Positions 1 through 9,603 of a stretch of 64,000 nucleotides of DNA are shown one piece after another (the first letter of the stretch is position 1; each line of letters begins with the position of its first letter). The notes under the pieces were generated by a model that saw only the letters and a list, made by a program, of their open reading frames with translations, had not been told where the DNA came from and did not search any database. This stretch comes from Pseudomonas saponiphila. GTDB taxonomy: Bacteria > Pseudomonadota > Gammaproteobacteria > Pseudomonadales > Pseudomonadaceae. Location of the stretch: assembly GCF_900105185.1 (NCBI RefSeq), contig NZ_FNTJ01000002.1:744001-808000 (forward strand), read 5' to 3'. The position numbers were made by a program, and so were the translations under genes.

Positions 1-2
1 TG

Positions 3-1241
3 GCGGCATTGCTCGGGGCGTGGCGCTTGCAGCGGGGCAATCACGGCTCGGCTTTCGACGCCTTGAGCCTGGGGCATCTGTCCGATCTGTTGCTGGCTTG
101 GGGCGTGTGCTGGTGGGCATTTACCTGGTTCAAGGAAGTGCTGCGTTTCGCCCCGGCACATTGGCAGGCCAGCCTGTTGCTGCTGATCACCGCCCTCAGC
201 GTGCTGCTCTGTGCGCTGTTGGCTCCGCGCCTGCGGTGGAAGTCCTTGGGATTGGTGTGCAGCCTGTTGATACCGGCGGGGGCCCTGGTGCTGCTGGCTT
301 CCTGGACGTCGCGCTATCACCCGGCGGCGGATCTGGGCTGGCTGGCCTGGAGCCTGTTGTTCGTCGTGCACTTCTTCAGTGTGCGGCGCCTGGAGGCCTG
401 GCTGCCGGCGCGGGTCTTGAGCATTGCCCATGTGCTGGGTTGCTGGTTGCTGATCGGCGTGCTGGCGTTGGAGCTGCGCTATGGCTTGCTGCTGTTGTCC
501 GAGCAGTACAACGCCTGGCGCTGGCTGGGCTGGGCGATCCTGCCGAGCCTGCACCTGGTGGCGATGGCCGCGCCGCGAACCTGGCCGTGGCCGGTCAGGG
601 CGCATGCCCGTGAATATCGCCTGTATGCCGCGCTGCCCCTGGCGCTGCTGATGCTGGGCTGGTTCTGGCTGGCCAATACCTTCAGCGATGGCCGCGCCGA
701 ACCGCTGCCGTACCTGCCGCTGCTCAACCCCCTGGAACTGGGGCTGCTGTTTGCCCTGTTCGGCGTCTATGTCTGGTCGCGCAGTGCGCTGCAGGACCTG
801 GCGATCCGCGCCGATTACGCCGAGCGTGGCACGCAGCTGCTGGCGGGGATTTCCCTGTTCGCCTTCTTTACCGTGCTGGTGATGCGCGCGGCCCATCACT
901 GGAGCGGCGTGCCGTTCCAGGCGGATGCCTTGCTTGAGTCGATGATGGTCCAGGCCGGGCTGTCCATCGTCTGGACCCTGATTGCCCTGGGCCTGATGAT
1001 CGGCGGGCACTTGCGCCATCGTCGCGAAGTCTGGCTGATCGGCGCGGTGCTGATCGCCGTGGTGGTGGCCAAGCTGTTCCTGGTGGAGTTGAGCAACCGT
1101 GGCGGGCTGGCGCGGATCGTCTCGTTCATCGGGGTGGGGGGACTGCTGCTGGTGGTGGGCTATTTCGCGCCGTTGCCGCCCAAGCGCGCCGAGGCCGAAT
1201 CCGCGCCCGGAAAACCGTTGGATGAAGGAGTGTCATCGTGA
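3..1241 (+). CDS. DUF2339 family multi-pass membrane protein, 3' part
   Basis: The reading frame is open from the window edge, so the true start lies upstream. The visible 412 or so residues are almost wholly a series of hydrophobic helices rich in Leu, Trp and Ala with short loops, ending in a charged cytoplasmic tail. This fits the C-terminal half of the large DUF2339 inner-membrane proteins of pseudomonads, whose function is unknown. The stop overlaps the GTG start of the next gene by four bases (GTGA), so the two are translationally coupled. The DUF2339/DUF3999 pair is a recurring neighbour pair in Pseudomonas, which suggests one shared envelope role (inference). Family assignment is from general sequence character, position and partner, without a database search. 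Confidence 0.75.
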   Translation, partial: AALLGAWRLQRGNHGSAFDALSLGHLSDLLLAWGVCWWAFTWFKEVLRFAPAHWQASLLLLITALSVLLCALLAPRLRWKSLGLVCSLLIPAGALVLLASWTSRYHPAADLGWLAWSLLFVVHFFSVRRLEAWLPARVLSIAHVLGCWLLIGVLALELRYGLLLLSEQYNAWRWLGWAILPSLHLVAMAAPRTWPWPVRAHAREYRLYAALPLALLMLGWFWLANTFSDGRAEPLPYLPLLNPLELGLLFALFGVYVWSRSALQDLAIRADYAERGTQLLAGISLFAFFTVLVMRAAHHWSGVPFQADALLESMMVQAGLSIVWTLIALGLMIGGHLRHRREVWLIGAVLIAVVVAKLFLVELSNRGGLARIVSFIGVGGLLLVVGYFAPLPPKRAEAESAPGKPLDEGVSS

Positions 1242-2617
1242 GTTCGAAGCTGAGCCTGGGCTGGTTGGGCGCTGTGAGCCTGTGTGTGGCGCTGTCCGCC
1301 GTGGCCCAGGACAAGCCGGGGGACTTCAAGTCCCAGGCTCCCTTGACCCTGAGTGGCGAGGGCCCCTGGTATCGCCTGGAGCTGCCGCTGGACGTGCTGT
1401 TGCAGGCCAGCCAGGCCGATCTTCGGGATGTTCGGGTGTTCAATGCTGCCGGCGAGCCGCAGGCCTATGCCCTGGCTCGTCAACAGGCGCAGACCCGCGA
1501 GCAGCAGAACCTCACCGAGGTGAAGTGGTTCCCGCTCTATAGCTCGGCGCAAGCCGGCGACAGCAGCCCCAGCGTGCGGGTGCAATCCGGCGCCAACGGC
1601 ACTCTGGTGGAGGTGCAACCGGCCACGCAGTTGGAGGCGGGCGAGGAAGTGCTGCGCGGCTGGCTGCTGGATGCCAGTGGCATCAAGGCCCCGCTGCAGC
1701 AACTGCTGCTGGACTGGACCAGCGAGCGCGATGGTTTCCAGCGTTTCAGCATCGAGGCCAGCGACGACCTGCAGCACTGGCAATCCTGGGGCGACGGCCA
1801 GGTGGCGCGCCTGTCATTTGCCGACGAGCGGATCGAGCAGCATGAAGTGGCCCTGCCCGGGCAGTCGGCGCGCTACCTGCGCCTGCTGTGGAATACCCCG
1901 CAATCGGCGCCGGTGCTGACCTCGGCGCAACTGCAGAGCAGCAGCACCAGCAGCCTGCCGTCGCCGCTGGTGTGGTCCCAGCCCCTGCGCGGGACCTCCG
2001 CCAAGGCGGGTGAATACACCTGGCAACTGCCCATGGGGCTGAATGTCGAGCGGGTGCGGATCGATCTCAAGGAGGCCAACACGCTGGCACCGGCGACCCT
2101 GTATGGCCGCCGTGACAGCAGCCTGCCCTGGCAGACCCTGAACAACGGCCTGCTGTACCGCCTGACTCAGAATGGCCAGGACGTGCAGCAGAATGAACTG
2201 CAAGTACCTGGGCAGACCGTGCAACAGTTGAAACTGACGGTGGACGAGCGTGGCGGCGGCCTCGGGGGCGAGGCGCCGACCCTGGCGTTTGCCGTGCGCG
2301 GTACGCAACTGGTGTTCCTGGCCCGTGGCGCCGGGCCTTACACGCTGGCGCTGGGCAACCCGAGCGCGGTGGCGGCCAACCTGCCGCTGACCACGCTGAT
2401 TCCCGATTACAGTCCGCAGCGCCTCAAGGAACTGGGCCAGGCCAAGGTCGAGGGCGCGACGCCATTGACGCCAGCCACCGCCACGGCAGCCGCCGGCGCC
2501 GTGGCCGCCGGGCCGGACTGGAAGAAGATCGGCCTGTGGGCCGTGCTGCTGCTGGGCGTGCTGGCCCTGGCCGGGATGGCCGTGAGCCTGCTGCGCAAAC
2601 CGGCAGCCAAATCCTGA
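1238..2617 (+). CDS. DUF3999 domain-containing exported/membrane-anchored protein
   Basis: 459 residues from a GTG start that overlaps the upstream stop. An N-terminal signal peptide (about residues 1-23, ending in AVAQ) is followed by a long beta-rich extracytoplasmic region. A single C-terminal membrane helix (about residues 430-450) is followed by a short basic tail, a topology typical of DUF3999 proteins. A Thr/Ala/Pro-rich stretch just before the helix looks like a linker. The function of the family is unknown. Coupling to the DUF2339 gene suggests that the two proteins form or serve one membrane complex. About 160 bp then separate it from fbp. Confidence 0.75.
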   Translation: MSSKLSLGWLGAVSLCVALSAVAQDKPGDFKSQAPLTLSGEGPWYRLELPLDVLLQASQADLRDVRVFNAAGEPQAYALARQQAQTREQQNLTEVKWFPLYSSAQAGDSSPSVRVQSGANGTLVEVQPATQLEAGEEVLRGWLLDASGIKAPLQQLLLDWTSERDGFQRFSIEASDDLQHWQSWGDGQVARLSFADERIEQHEVALPGQSARYLRLLWNTPQSAPVLTSAQLQSSSTSSLPSPLVWSQPLRGTSAKAGEYTWQLPMGLNVERVRIDLKEANTLAPATLYGRRDSSLPWQTLNNGLLYRLTQNGQDVQQNELQVPGQTVQQLKLTVDERGGGLGGEAPTLAFAVRGTQLVFLARGAGPYTLALGNPSAVAANLPLTTLIPDYSPQRLKELGQAKVEGATPLTPATATAAAGAVAAGPDWKKIGLWAVLLLGVLALAGMAVSLLRKPAAKS

Positions 2618-2778
2618 TCACTGTGGCGGGGGCCAGTGCCCTCGCGACAAATCCGCCTACGCTGAAATGCAGTGCCTGAACTCTATCTGCCAGTTCCCTG
2701 TCTGAGAGGAGGAAATGCGCCCCGACTCGCGTTAAACTGCGCGGGTTTTCAACCTCCCCCATTCCTCCGGAGCCGTCC

Positions 2779-3789
2779 ATGTCCCGCGTTACCCTGAGTC
2801 GCTATTTGATTGAGCAGACCCGCAGCAACAATACTCCTGCCGATCTGCGCTTCCTGATCGAAGTGGTGGCGCGTGCTTGCAAGGAGATCAGCCACGCCGT
2901 GTCCAAAGGCGCCCTGGGCGGTGTCCTGGGCAGCATGGGCACGGAAAACGTGCAGGGCGAAGTGCAGAAGAAGCTCGATGTGATCTCCAACGAGATTCTC
3001 CTGGAAGCCAACGAATGGGGCGGTCACCTGGCCGGCATGGCGTCCGAGGAAATGGACAATGCCTACCAGATTCCTGGCAAGTACCCCAAAGGCGCCTACC
3101 TGCTGGTATTCGACCCGCTGGACGGTTCGTCGAACATCGACATCAACGCCCCGGTCGGCACCATCTTCTCCGTGCTGCGCTGCCCGAACGAGTACCTGAG
3201 CCAGAACGAAGCCTTGAACGAAAAGGCCTTCCTGCAGCCGGGCACCCAGCAGGTCGCTGCCGGTTACGCCATCTACGGTCCGCAGACCATGCTGATCCTG
3301 ACCCTGGGCCACGGCGTCAAGGGCTTCACCCTGGATCGTGAGATGGGCAGCTTCGTGCTGACCCACGAAGACATCAAGATTCCGGAGTCCACCCAGGAAT
3401 TCGCCATCAACATGTCCAACGAGCGTCACTGGGAAGCCCCGGTCAAGCGCTACGTGGAAGAGCTGCTGGCCGGTGATACCGGTCCGCTGAAAAAGAACTA
3501 CAACATGCGCTGGGTCGCGGCGATGGTCGCCGACGTGCACCGTATCCTGACCCGTGGCGGCCTGTTCATGTACCCACGGGACAGCCGCGAGCCGGAGAAA
3601 CCGGGCAAGCTGCGCCTGATGTACGAGGCCAATCCGATGTCCTTCCTCATCGAGCAGGCCGGTGGTGCTTCCACCGACGGTCACCAGCGCATCCTCGACA
3701 TTCAGCCCGAAGGCCTGCACCAGCGTGTAGCGGTATTCCTCGGTTCTAAAGAAGAAGTGGCTCGCGTGACCGGCTACCACAAGGAGTAA
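2779..3789 (+). CDS. fbp: Fructose-1,6-bisphosphatase class I
   Basis: 336 residues, the usual length for bacterial class I FBPase. The enzyme hydrolyses fructose 1,6-bisphosphate to fructose 6-phosphate, a cytoplasmic gluconeogenic step needed by pseudomonads, which use few sugars by glycolysis. The metal-binding signature [10 protein letters not shown] lies at residues 112-121, preceded by an acidic pair (EE, residues 90-91). The C-terminal half keeps the substrate-binding block around [15 protein letters not shown]. The ATG start is preceded by a CGGAG ribosome-binding site. A DUF924 gene follows after three bases, so the two are probably co-transcribed. Confidence 0.97.
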   Translation: MSRVTLSRYLIEQTRSNNTPADLRFLIEVVARACKEISHAVSKGALGGVLGSMGTENVQGEVQKKLDVISNEILLEANEWGGHLAGMASEEMDNAYQIPGKYPKGAYLLVFDPLDGSSNIDINAPVGTIFSVLRCPNEYLSQNEALNEKAFLQPGTQQVAAGYAIYGPQTMLILTLGHGVKGFTLDREMGSFVLTHEDIKIPESTQEFAINMSNERHWEAPVKRYVEELLAGDTGPLKKNYNMRWVAAMVADVHRILTRGGLFMYPRDSREPEKPGKLRLMYEANPMSFLIEQAGGASTDGHQRILDIQPEGLHQRVAVFLGSKEEVARVTGYHKE

Positions 3790-3792
3790 GAC

Positions 3793-4395
3793 ATGGCCGC
3801 GCCCTGGCAGCCTCTGCTTGATTGGTGGTTCGGCTCAGCCGAAAAGCCGGCAGAGATTGTCGCTGCCAAGGGCCGGCTGTGGTTTGGCAAACGCGACAGC
3901 CAGGACCTCGAAGCGCGCCAGCGCTTTGGTGGCCTGGTGGAGCAGGCACTGGCCGGCGAATTGGCCGAGTGGACGCAAAGTCCGCAAGGTTGGCTGGCTC
4001 TGGTGCTGCTGCTCGATCAGTTGCCGCGCATGATCCACCGCGACACCCCCAAGGCTTTCTCTGGCGACGCCCGTGCCCAGGCACTGGTGGCGCAAGGCAT
4101 TGCCGCGGATTTTGACCGGCGCCTGCCGCCCATGCAGCGTTGCTTCATCTACCTGGTGTTCGAGCATTGCGAGCACCTGGCGGTGCAGAACGAAGGGGTT
4201 TCGCGCTTTGCCGCCCTTCACGACGAACAGCCCGAGGACGATCGTCCGGTATTCGCCGATCATCTGGACTATGCCGAGCGGCACCAGAAAGTCATTGCCC
4301 GCTTCGGGCGCTTTCCCCATCGCAATGCCATCCTCGGCCGTGAATCCACTGCCGAAGAGCTGGCTTTCCTGCGCGAGCCTGGTTCGCGTTTCTGA
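3793..4395 (+). CDS. DUF924 family protein
   Basis: 200 residues, all-alpha, with the pattern of DUF924 proteins: an N-terminal segment with a WW-like motif, LLLDQLPRMIHR near residues 75-86, and a C-terminal segment with YAERHQKVIARFGRFPHRN. No enzymatic role is established. The family has a TPR-like helical fold and is widespread in proteobacteria. It begins three bases after the fbp stop, suggesting one transcript, and it converges on the toxin gene that ends at 4409. Confidence 0.85.
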   Translation: MAAPWQPLLDWWFGSAEKPAEIVAAKGRLWFGKRDSQDLEARQRFGGLVEQALAGELAEWTQSPQGWLALVLLLDQLPRMIHRDTPKAFSGDARAQALVAQGIAADFDRRLPPMQRCFIYLVFEHCEHLAVQNEGVSRFAALHDEQPEDDRPVFADHLDYAERHQKVIARFGRFPHRNAILGRESTAEELAFLREPGSRF

Positions 4396-4408
4396 CGGAC
4401 GGCAAGCA

Positions 4409-4741
4409 TTACTTGTCCGCTCGCAACAGGCGCCTCATCAGCAATGACTGCAGGTCTTTGCGCGTATCGGCAATGATGTGGATAAAGACGGTGTTCTCCC
4501 GCACTTCGTAGATCACCCGGTTCATGCCGCAAAGTACCTGGCGATAGTGGCGCAGATTGAGCTGCTGAATTTCGTCAGGTACCACGCCAGCGTAGGGCGA
4601 GGTCGCCAGTTGAGCCACGGTGGATTTCAAGTGCTGGAAGGTGCTGTGCCAGGCTTGGGGAGAGAATCGACTGATCAGGTAGTGTCTGAGCTCTTTCAGG
4701 TCATGTTCTGCCGAATGCAGAATGACCACCTTGAATCTCAT
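4409..4741 (-). CDS. RelE/ParE-family toxin of a type II toxin-antitoxin pair
   Basis: 110 residues. The alpha-alpha-beta pattern and the block around YRQVLCGMNRVIYEV followed by IHIIADTRKDL match RelE/ParE-superfamily toxins. ParE members poison DNA gyrase and RelE members cleave mRNA on the ribosome; sequence alone does not decide, though the IADTRKD block looks more ParE-like. The start overlaps the antitoxin stop by four bases (ATGA), the classic order of antitoxin first, toxin second. The gene ends 13 bp from the convergent DUF924 gene. Confidence 0.88.
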   Translation of the reverse strand: MRFKVVILHSAEHDLKELRHYLISRFSPQAWHSTFQHLKSTVAQLATSPYAGVVPDEIQQLNLRHYRQVLCGMNRVIYEVRENTVFIHIIADTRKDLQSLLMRRLLRADK

Positions 4742-5010
4742 TGCGGGTCGTCCCGCTCCAGGTCGGCAAACACCTGCTCTGCATCACGGAACTGGCCGGC
4801 TTCAATCTCCCGGTTGCCCAAGGCCAGAAGTTTCAACATGGCCAGGGTCGCTTCCTGTTCCTCAAAGCTCCGTACATCCATAACCACCAGCTTGGCTTCG
4901 CCATTCTGGGTAATAACCAGAGGCTCGCGGCTTTCCGTCAGTTGCTTGACGATCTCGGCGGTGTGGCTTTTCAGGTAACTGATGGGCTTGACCTGGGATG
5001 AAAGCTTCAT
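4738..5010 (-). CDS. Phd/YefM-family antitoxin
   Basis: 90 residues. The N-terminal half (VKPISYLKSHTAEIVKQL, then PLVITQNGEAKLVVMD) is the Phd/YefM DNA-binding and dimerisation domain. The acidic C-terminal tail is the part expected to wrap the toxin. Antitoxins of this family repress their own promoter together with the toxin, so the operator should lie in the roughly 100 bp between 5011 and the REP pair at 5117; I could not single out a clear palindrome there. It is coupled to the downstream toxin gene. Confidence 0.9.
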   Translation of the reverse strand: MKLSSQVKPISYLKSHTAEIVKQLTESREPLVITQNGEAKLVVMDVRSFEEQEATLAMLKLLALGNREIEAGQFRDAEQVFADLERDDPQ

Positions 5011-5116
5011 GGGGCGGGCTCGACTGGAAAGGCAGGCCTGAGTTTAGTCTTAATCCAGTTCAGTTGGGGGCGTGCAGACCAGCGACTGTATTGCCGAATG
5101 TCCGCAATCGAATGAT

Positions 5117-5171
5117 TTCGCCGGCAAGCCGGCTCCTACGCAATAGTGGTAGGAGCCGGCTTGCCGGCGAA
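5117..5171. repeat. REP pair (inverted, BIME-like)
   Basis: Two perfect inverted copies of a 23-bp REP unit (5117-5139 and 5149-5171; core GCCGGCAAGCCGGCTCCTAC) separated by nine bases. They form one long hairpin directly after the stop of the chemoreceptor gene at 5180 (leftward), where it may stabilise or end the transcript. This is the GCCGGC type of Pseudomonas REP. Confidence 0.93.
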
Positions 5172-5179
5172 GCTGCTGC

Positions 5180-6956
5180 TCAGATACGGAAGCTGCCCAC
5201 CAGATGCTGCAGGCGCTTGGCCTGTTGTTCCAGGTCGGCGCAGGCGCGCAGGGTGGCTTGCAGGTTTTCCACCCCTTCCTGATTGAGGGTGTTGATTTCG
5301 GTGATGTCGACGTTGATCGACTCCACCACGGCGGTCTGTTCCTCGGTGGCGGTGGCTACCGACTGGTTCATGCCGTCGATCTCGCCGATGCGCTGGGTCA
5401 CGCTGCCCAGGCGCTCGCCGGCCTGGTTGGCGATGCCGACGCTGCTTTCGCTTTCGCGCTGGCTCTCGGTCATGGTGCCCACCGCTTCACGGGCACCGAC
5501 CTGCAGTTCCTCGATCATTTTCTGCACTTGCTGCGCCGAATCCTGGGTGCGGTGCGCCAGGTTGCGCACTTCGTCCGCCACCACCGCGAAGCCGCGCCCG
5601 GCCTCACCGGCGCGAGCAGCTTCGATGGCGGCGTTGAGCGCCAGCAGATTGGTCTGCTGAGAGATGCTGGTGATCACTTCAAGGATCTGCCCGATGTTCA
5701 CCGTATTGCTGTTGAGCGTCTCGATGTTGTCGCAGGAGCTGCTGATCTTCGCCGACAGCTGATGCATGGCGGCGATGGTCTGGTCCACCACTTGCTGGCC
5801 GTCTTGCGCCAGGCTGCGGGCCTCGCTGGAGTGCTGCGAGGCGAGGGCGGCGTTCTGGGCGATTTCCTGGGCGGCGGCGCCCAGCTGGTTGATGGCCGCG
5901 GCCACGCTGCTGGTGCGCGAAGCCTGCTGGTCGGAGTTGAACATCGACGAGTTGGAGGCGGCGACCACGCGCAGGGCCACTTCGTTGACCTGGCCGGTGG
6001 CCGAGGACACTTCGCGGATCGAACTGTGGATGCGCTCGACGAAACGGTTGAACGACAGGCCCAGGGTGCCGAATTCATCGTGGCCATGGATCACCAGGCG
6101 CTTGGTCAGGTCGCCTTCGCCTTCGGCGATGTCGTGCATGGCCCGGCCCATCACGTGCAGCGGCTGCATCAGTATGCGGATCAGCATGCCCAGCAGGCTG
6201 ATGATGATCACCACCGCAATCAGCATGGCGATGATCGCCGAGGTGCGAAACTCGCTGAGCACGGCGAAGGCGGTGTCCTTGTCCAGCACCAGGGCCACGT
6301 ACCAATCGGCCGAGGGCACGCCGTTGACGTGGGTGAAGGAGATCAGCTGGGTCTTGCCATTGAGCTGCACTTCCTTGAGGCCGGGGCTAATGTTCGGGGC
6401 ACCCGCGGGATAGGCCTCGGCGAGACTCTTGAGCACCAGCTTGCTGTCGGGGTGGATGAGGATCTTGCCGTCGGCGCTGACGATGAAGGCCTGGCCATGA
6501 CCGCCGAAGTTCAACGAGTTGATGATGGCGCTGATGCTCGACAGATCGATGTCGGCGCCGGCCACGCCGATCATCTGGTTCTGGTGCTGTACCGGGGTGG
6601 CCACGGTGATCACCAGCTTGCCGGACGAAGCGGCGATGTAGGGCTCGGTGACGATGGTCCGTTGCGCGCCCGTGGCCGCCTTGTACCAGCCACGGGCGCG
6701 GGGATCGTAGTCGGCGGCGCGATTGCCGGCCGGCACCGAAAACATCACGCCGTCCTGACCGCCGAAGTAGCTGAGCTGGAAGTTGCCGGTGTAGGCGGGC
6801 AGGCCCACGCTGCGTTTCAGGCTCTCGGCGCCACTGCCGTCCACGGCGATCTGTTGGGCCAGAGACTGCAGGAGCTGGATGCGGCTTTCCAGCCAGGTCT
6901 GGATATTGCTGGTGGTCAGGCTGCCCAGTTCCTGCATGGTTGATTCGGTGCTATTG
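5180..6956 (-). pseudogene. Chemoreceptor (PctA-like dCache MCP), 3' fragment cut by IS21 element
   Basis: This fragment carries nearly all of a methyl-accepting chemotaxis protein. It has a periplasmic dCache sensor with the block [12 protein letters not shown] and a downstream GADIDL (residues shared by amino-acid-sensing dCache domains), a second membrane helix, a HAMP domain, and the signalling hairpin with [20 protein letters not shown]. The first membrane helix lies beyond the IS at 9598-9719. Removing the IS and one copy of the 6-bp target duplication restores an uninterrupted frame of 630 residues, very close to PctA-type receptors. The residual frame could start at the Met at 6937, but it would lack the first membrane anchor and is unlikely to signal normally. 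Confidence 0.93.
6951..6956. repeat. Target-site duplication, IS copy 1, left
   Basis: CTATTG immediately outside the left IS end, matched by CTATTG at 9598-9603 outside the right end. Six bases lie in the range known for IS21-family insertions. Confidence 0.9.
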
Positions 6957-7049
6957 TGCGGATTTCGGTGAACGTGACCGAGCGTTTCGCTAATACGTGA
7001 CCGGTGCTTCCACCCCGGTTGCGCGGGTTCTGGATTGTAATCGCATCGG

Positions 7050-7799
7050 TCACGATGCGGCTTGTTCCTCGGCTTTTTTTCGGCGCAGCGACTCGCCTTT
7101 CATCGTCAGTCGGTAGGCGTTGTGCACCAGGCGGTCGAGGATGGCATCGGCCAGGGTCGGGTCGTTGATCCAGCCGTGCCAGTGCTCGATGGGCAGTTGG
7201 CTCGTCAGGATGGTGGAGCGGCTGCCAGCGCGGTCGTCGATCACCTCCAGCAGGTCATGCCGGGCTCCTTCCTCCAGCGGGGCTAGCGCCCAGTCGTCCA
7301 GCACCAGGACGTCGACCTTTGCCAGCTGTTGCAGGGTACGGCCGAAGCTGCCGTCGCCATGAGCGATGCGCAGTTGTTCCAGCAGGCGCGGGGTGCGCAG
7401 GTACAGGGTGCTATAGCCCTGGCGGCAGGCCTGGTTGCCCAGGGCGCAGGCCAGCCAGGTTTTGCCGGCACCGGTCGGGCCGGTCAGCAGCAGGTTGTGC
7501 TGCTGGCGGATCCAGTCGCCACTGGCCAGGGTGGCGATCAGACGCTCGTCCAGGGCGCGTCCGGTGCGGCGGTCGAGATCTTCCAGGCAGGCGTTGGCGT
7601 ACTTGAGCTTGGCCTTCTTGCGCAGCCGTACCAGGCGCTGGTTGTCACGCCAGGCCAGTTCGCGGTCGAGCAGTAGGCCGAGGCGTTCATCGAAGCTCAG
7701 GCTGTGGCTGGCCGGCAGCGTCCATTGCTCTTCCAGGGCGCGGGCCATGCCGTCCAGGCGTAGCTGGTGCAGTTGATTCAGGGTGTGTTGCGGCATCAT
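7050..7799 (-). CDS. istB: IS21-family helper ATPase IstB, copy 1
   Basis: 249 residues when started at 7799, where [19 protein letters not shown] matches the usual IstB N terminus; an in-frame ATG at 8000 would add 67 residues encoded inside istA and is unlikely. It is an AAA+ DnaC-like ATPase, with Walker A GPTGAGKT (about residues 107-114) and Walker [10 protein letters not shown]. IstB binds target DNA and stimulates the IstA transposase. Its start lies inside the last 113 bases of istA, so its translation is coupled to istA. It is intact. Confidence 0.95.
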   Translation of the reverse strand: MMPQHTLNQLHQLRLDGMARALEEQWTLPASHSLSFDERLGLLLDRELAWRDNQRLVRLRKKAKLKYANACLEDLDRRTGRALDERLIATLASGDWIRQQHNLLLTGPTGAGKTWLACALGNQACRQGYSTLYLRTPRLLEQLRIAHGDGSFGRTLQQLAKVDVLVLDDWALAPLEEGARHDLLEVIDDRAGSRSTILTSQLPIEHWHGWINDPTLADAILDRLVHNAYRLTMKGESLRRKKAEEQAAS

Positions 7800-9372
7800 C
7801 GAACAGCTCCTGTTGCGGGGGTTGGTAGTAGTCGGCGCCACGGACGTTCTCGTGGTCGCCGGGTAAGGTCGTTTCGGCGGCACGCTGGGGCAGCGGCTGT
7901 TGATCCAGGCCTTGCTGGAGCAGGTTGCGCACGCTGCGCCCGGTGAAGGCGCGCAGGTGTACGGCACGTTCGGCAGCGGCTTCCAGGCGTGCATTGCCAT
8001 AGCGCCGGGCCAGCGAGAGCAGGCCGAGGCAGGCGCGGTAGCCCATCTCCGGGTGCGGCTTGTGGGTCAGTTGGTGATCGATCAGTTGGCGCGTGTAGGG
8101 GCCGATCCGCGCGCCCCAGTCGAGCAGGCGTTGTGGCGTCCATTCGCGATGCGCCTGGTGCGCCGCGGGCATGTGCTCGCGCTGGGTACTGTAAGCGCCG
8201 CGTCGCCCCAGCAGCAGGTGGCTGGCCACCCGCCGGTTGCCATGCAGCACTTCCAGGGTGTGTGCCGTCAGTCGCACGTCCACGTTCTGCCGGGCCAGGG
8301 CGGAGGGCACGCTGTAGAAGCTGCCATTGACCTCGATGTGGTAGTCGATGCTGACCTTGCAGCGCTTGAAGGTGGCGACCTCGTAGGGATGCACCGGCAG
8401 CGCTCGCAAGGCCGGGCGATCCAGGCGCTCGAACCAGTCGCGCCGGCAGCCATCGAGCCGCTTGAACGGGCGCCGATTCAGATCCTCCAGCAGCTCGGCG
8501 ATGGCCTGGTTAAGCGCATGCAGGCTGAAGAACTGCCGATGGCGCAGCCGCGCCATGATCCAGCGCTCGACCACCTGCACCGCCACCTCGGCCTTGGCCT
8601 TGTCCTGAGGCTTGCGTGGCCGTGCCGGCAGGATCACCGTCTGGTAATGACGCGCGCACTCCAGCGTGGCCCGGTTCAGGCCCGGCTCGTAGCGATCCGG
8701 CTGGGCGACCAGGGCGCGCGGATTGTCCGGCACAACCATTTCCGGCACGCCGCCAAAGTAGGTCAGAGCCTGGCCCAGCGAGGTCAGCCAGTCCACCTGG
8801 GTTTCGCCTGGCGTCGCGCAGGCATAGGTGTAATTCGAGGCGCCCAGGGCGGCGACGAAGATGTGCGCCCGGCGCACTTCGCCGGTGGCCGGGTCGACCA
8901 CCGGCAGCGTCGGCCCGGCATAGTCGATGAATAGCTTCTCGCCCGCACGGTGCAGCTGACGCATCGAACGTTTGAGCGTCTGGGCGTAGCGCCGGTAGTG
9001 CTCGACGAACTGGGTGTAGCGGTAGGTCGGCTGGCCCGCATGCGCGGCGAGATATTCCTCCCACAGCAGCTGCAAGGTCACGCCCTTGCGTCGCAACTCG
9101 CGGTGGATGCTCAGCACATCGGGCAGCACTCGCTCACCGCGCGGCTTGTTCGTCGACGTCGGTGCAAACAAGGCGGCCGCCAGCGCGGCCTCGTCCATGG
9201 CCACCAGCGCCGGCCAGTCCAGCCCGGCCACCCGCGCCGCCGCGATGTACTTGCTAACCACGCCCTTGGACAGCTGCAAGGCACGGGCAATCTTCTCGTG
9301 GGACAAGCCGGCCTCAAACTTGAGGCGCAGACATTCTTTGATGTTTCGCATGGCTACTCGCGGCGCCGCCAT
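7687..9372 (-). CDS. istA: IS21-family transposase IstA, copy 1
   Basis: 561 residues from the first Met (a second Met at 9351 also follows an acceptable context). There is an N-terminal helix-turn-helix (about residues 20-45, [20 protein letters not shown]). The DDE integrase core has D150 in FIDYAG, D216 in VPDN and E262 in KAKAEV, followed by a beta-barrel Mu-transposase C-like domain. The C terminus shows the family block [10 protein letters not shown] and then about 45 further residues that overlap istB. All catalytic residues are present, so the element should be active. Confidence 0.95.
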   Translation of the reverse strand: MAAPRVAMRNIKECLRLKFEAGLSHEKIARALQLSKGVVSKYIAAARVAGLDWPALVAMDEAALAAALFAPTSTNKPRGERVLPDVLSIHRELRRKGVTLQLLWEEYLAAHAGQPTYRYTQFVEHYRRYAQTLKRSMRQLHRAGEKLFIDYAGPTLPVVDPATGEVRRAHIFVAALGASNYTYACATPGETQVDWLTSLGQALTYFGGVPEMVVPDNPRALVAQPDRYEPGLNRATLECARHYQTVILPARPRKPQDKAKAEVAVQVVERWIMARLRHRQFFSLHALNQAIAELLEDLNRRPFKRLDGCRRDWFERLDRPALRALPVHPYEVATFKRCKVSIDYHIEVNGSFYSVPSALARQNVDVRLTAHTLEVLHGNRRVASHLLLGRRGAYSTQREHMPAAHQAHREWTPQRLLDWGARIGPYTRQLIDHQLTHKPHPEMGYRACLGLLSLARRYGNARLEAAAERAVHLRAFTGRSVRNLLQQGLDQQPLPQRAAETTLPGDHENVRGADYYQPPQQELFDDAATHPESTAPATPGRHGPRPGRAMDAAGQPQPELR

Positions 9373-9435
9373 CTTCCTCTCCCGAAATCGGTCGAGGATG
9401 GCGGCGCATCAGGTCATGCGCAACGAAGGGGAAGG

Positions 9436-9597
9436 CTTTCGCTAAGTCGTGACCGGCGATTTCGGTAAGCCGTGACCACCTGTTTCGGAACAGGCGGAAA
9501 ATCGGTCACGTTGCTACCGAAATGAGCGGTCACGCGTTAGCGAAATGACCGGTCACGATCAACCGAAACGGCCGGTCACGGTGCTCCGAAATCCGCA
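9436..9597. repeat. Right-end multiple terminal repeats, IS copy 1
   Basis: Four inverted copies of a unit of the form TTTCGGN5CGTGACC lie within the last 120 bp of the IS, with two more in the opposite sense just inside them (near 9437 and 9459). The left end has two copies (6962-7002). Presumed IstA-binding sites. Confidence 0.85.
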
Positions 9598-9603
9598 CTA
9601 TTG
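9598..9603. repeat. Target-site duplication, IS copy 1, right
   Basis: CTATTG, the partner of 6951-6956. Confidence 0.9.

Larger units (their letters stand above)
6957..9597 (-). mobile_element. IS21-family insertion sequence, copy 1 (2,641 bp)
   Basis: Bounded by inverted ends TGCGGATTTCGG / CCGAAATCCGCA, starting TG and ending CA as in IS21. It carries istA (transposase) and istB (helper ATPase), both leftward, and is flanked by a 6-bp duplication. Sub-terminal copies of a roughly 20-bp repeat of the form TTTCGG-N5-CGTGACCG lie at both ends (two at the left, four inverted at the right plus two internal in the other sense); these multiple terminal repeats are typical IstA-binding sites. It splits the chemoreceptor gene. 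A second copy at 36851-39491 reads the same wherever I compared it, at a constant offset of 29,894 bp, suggesting recent movement. Confidence 0.96.

Noticed and set aside
5204..6943. Long plus-strand frame over the first chemoreceptor
   Set aside because: Antisense shadow; Gly/Ala/His-rich, with no motifs.
7900..8934. Plus-strand frame antisense to istA
   Set aside because: Shadow of the transposase; also present in the second IS copy for that reason only.
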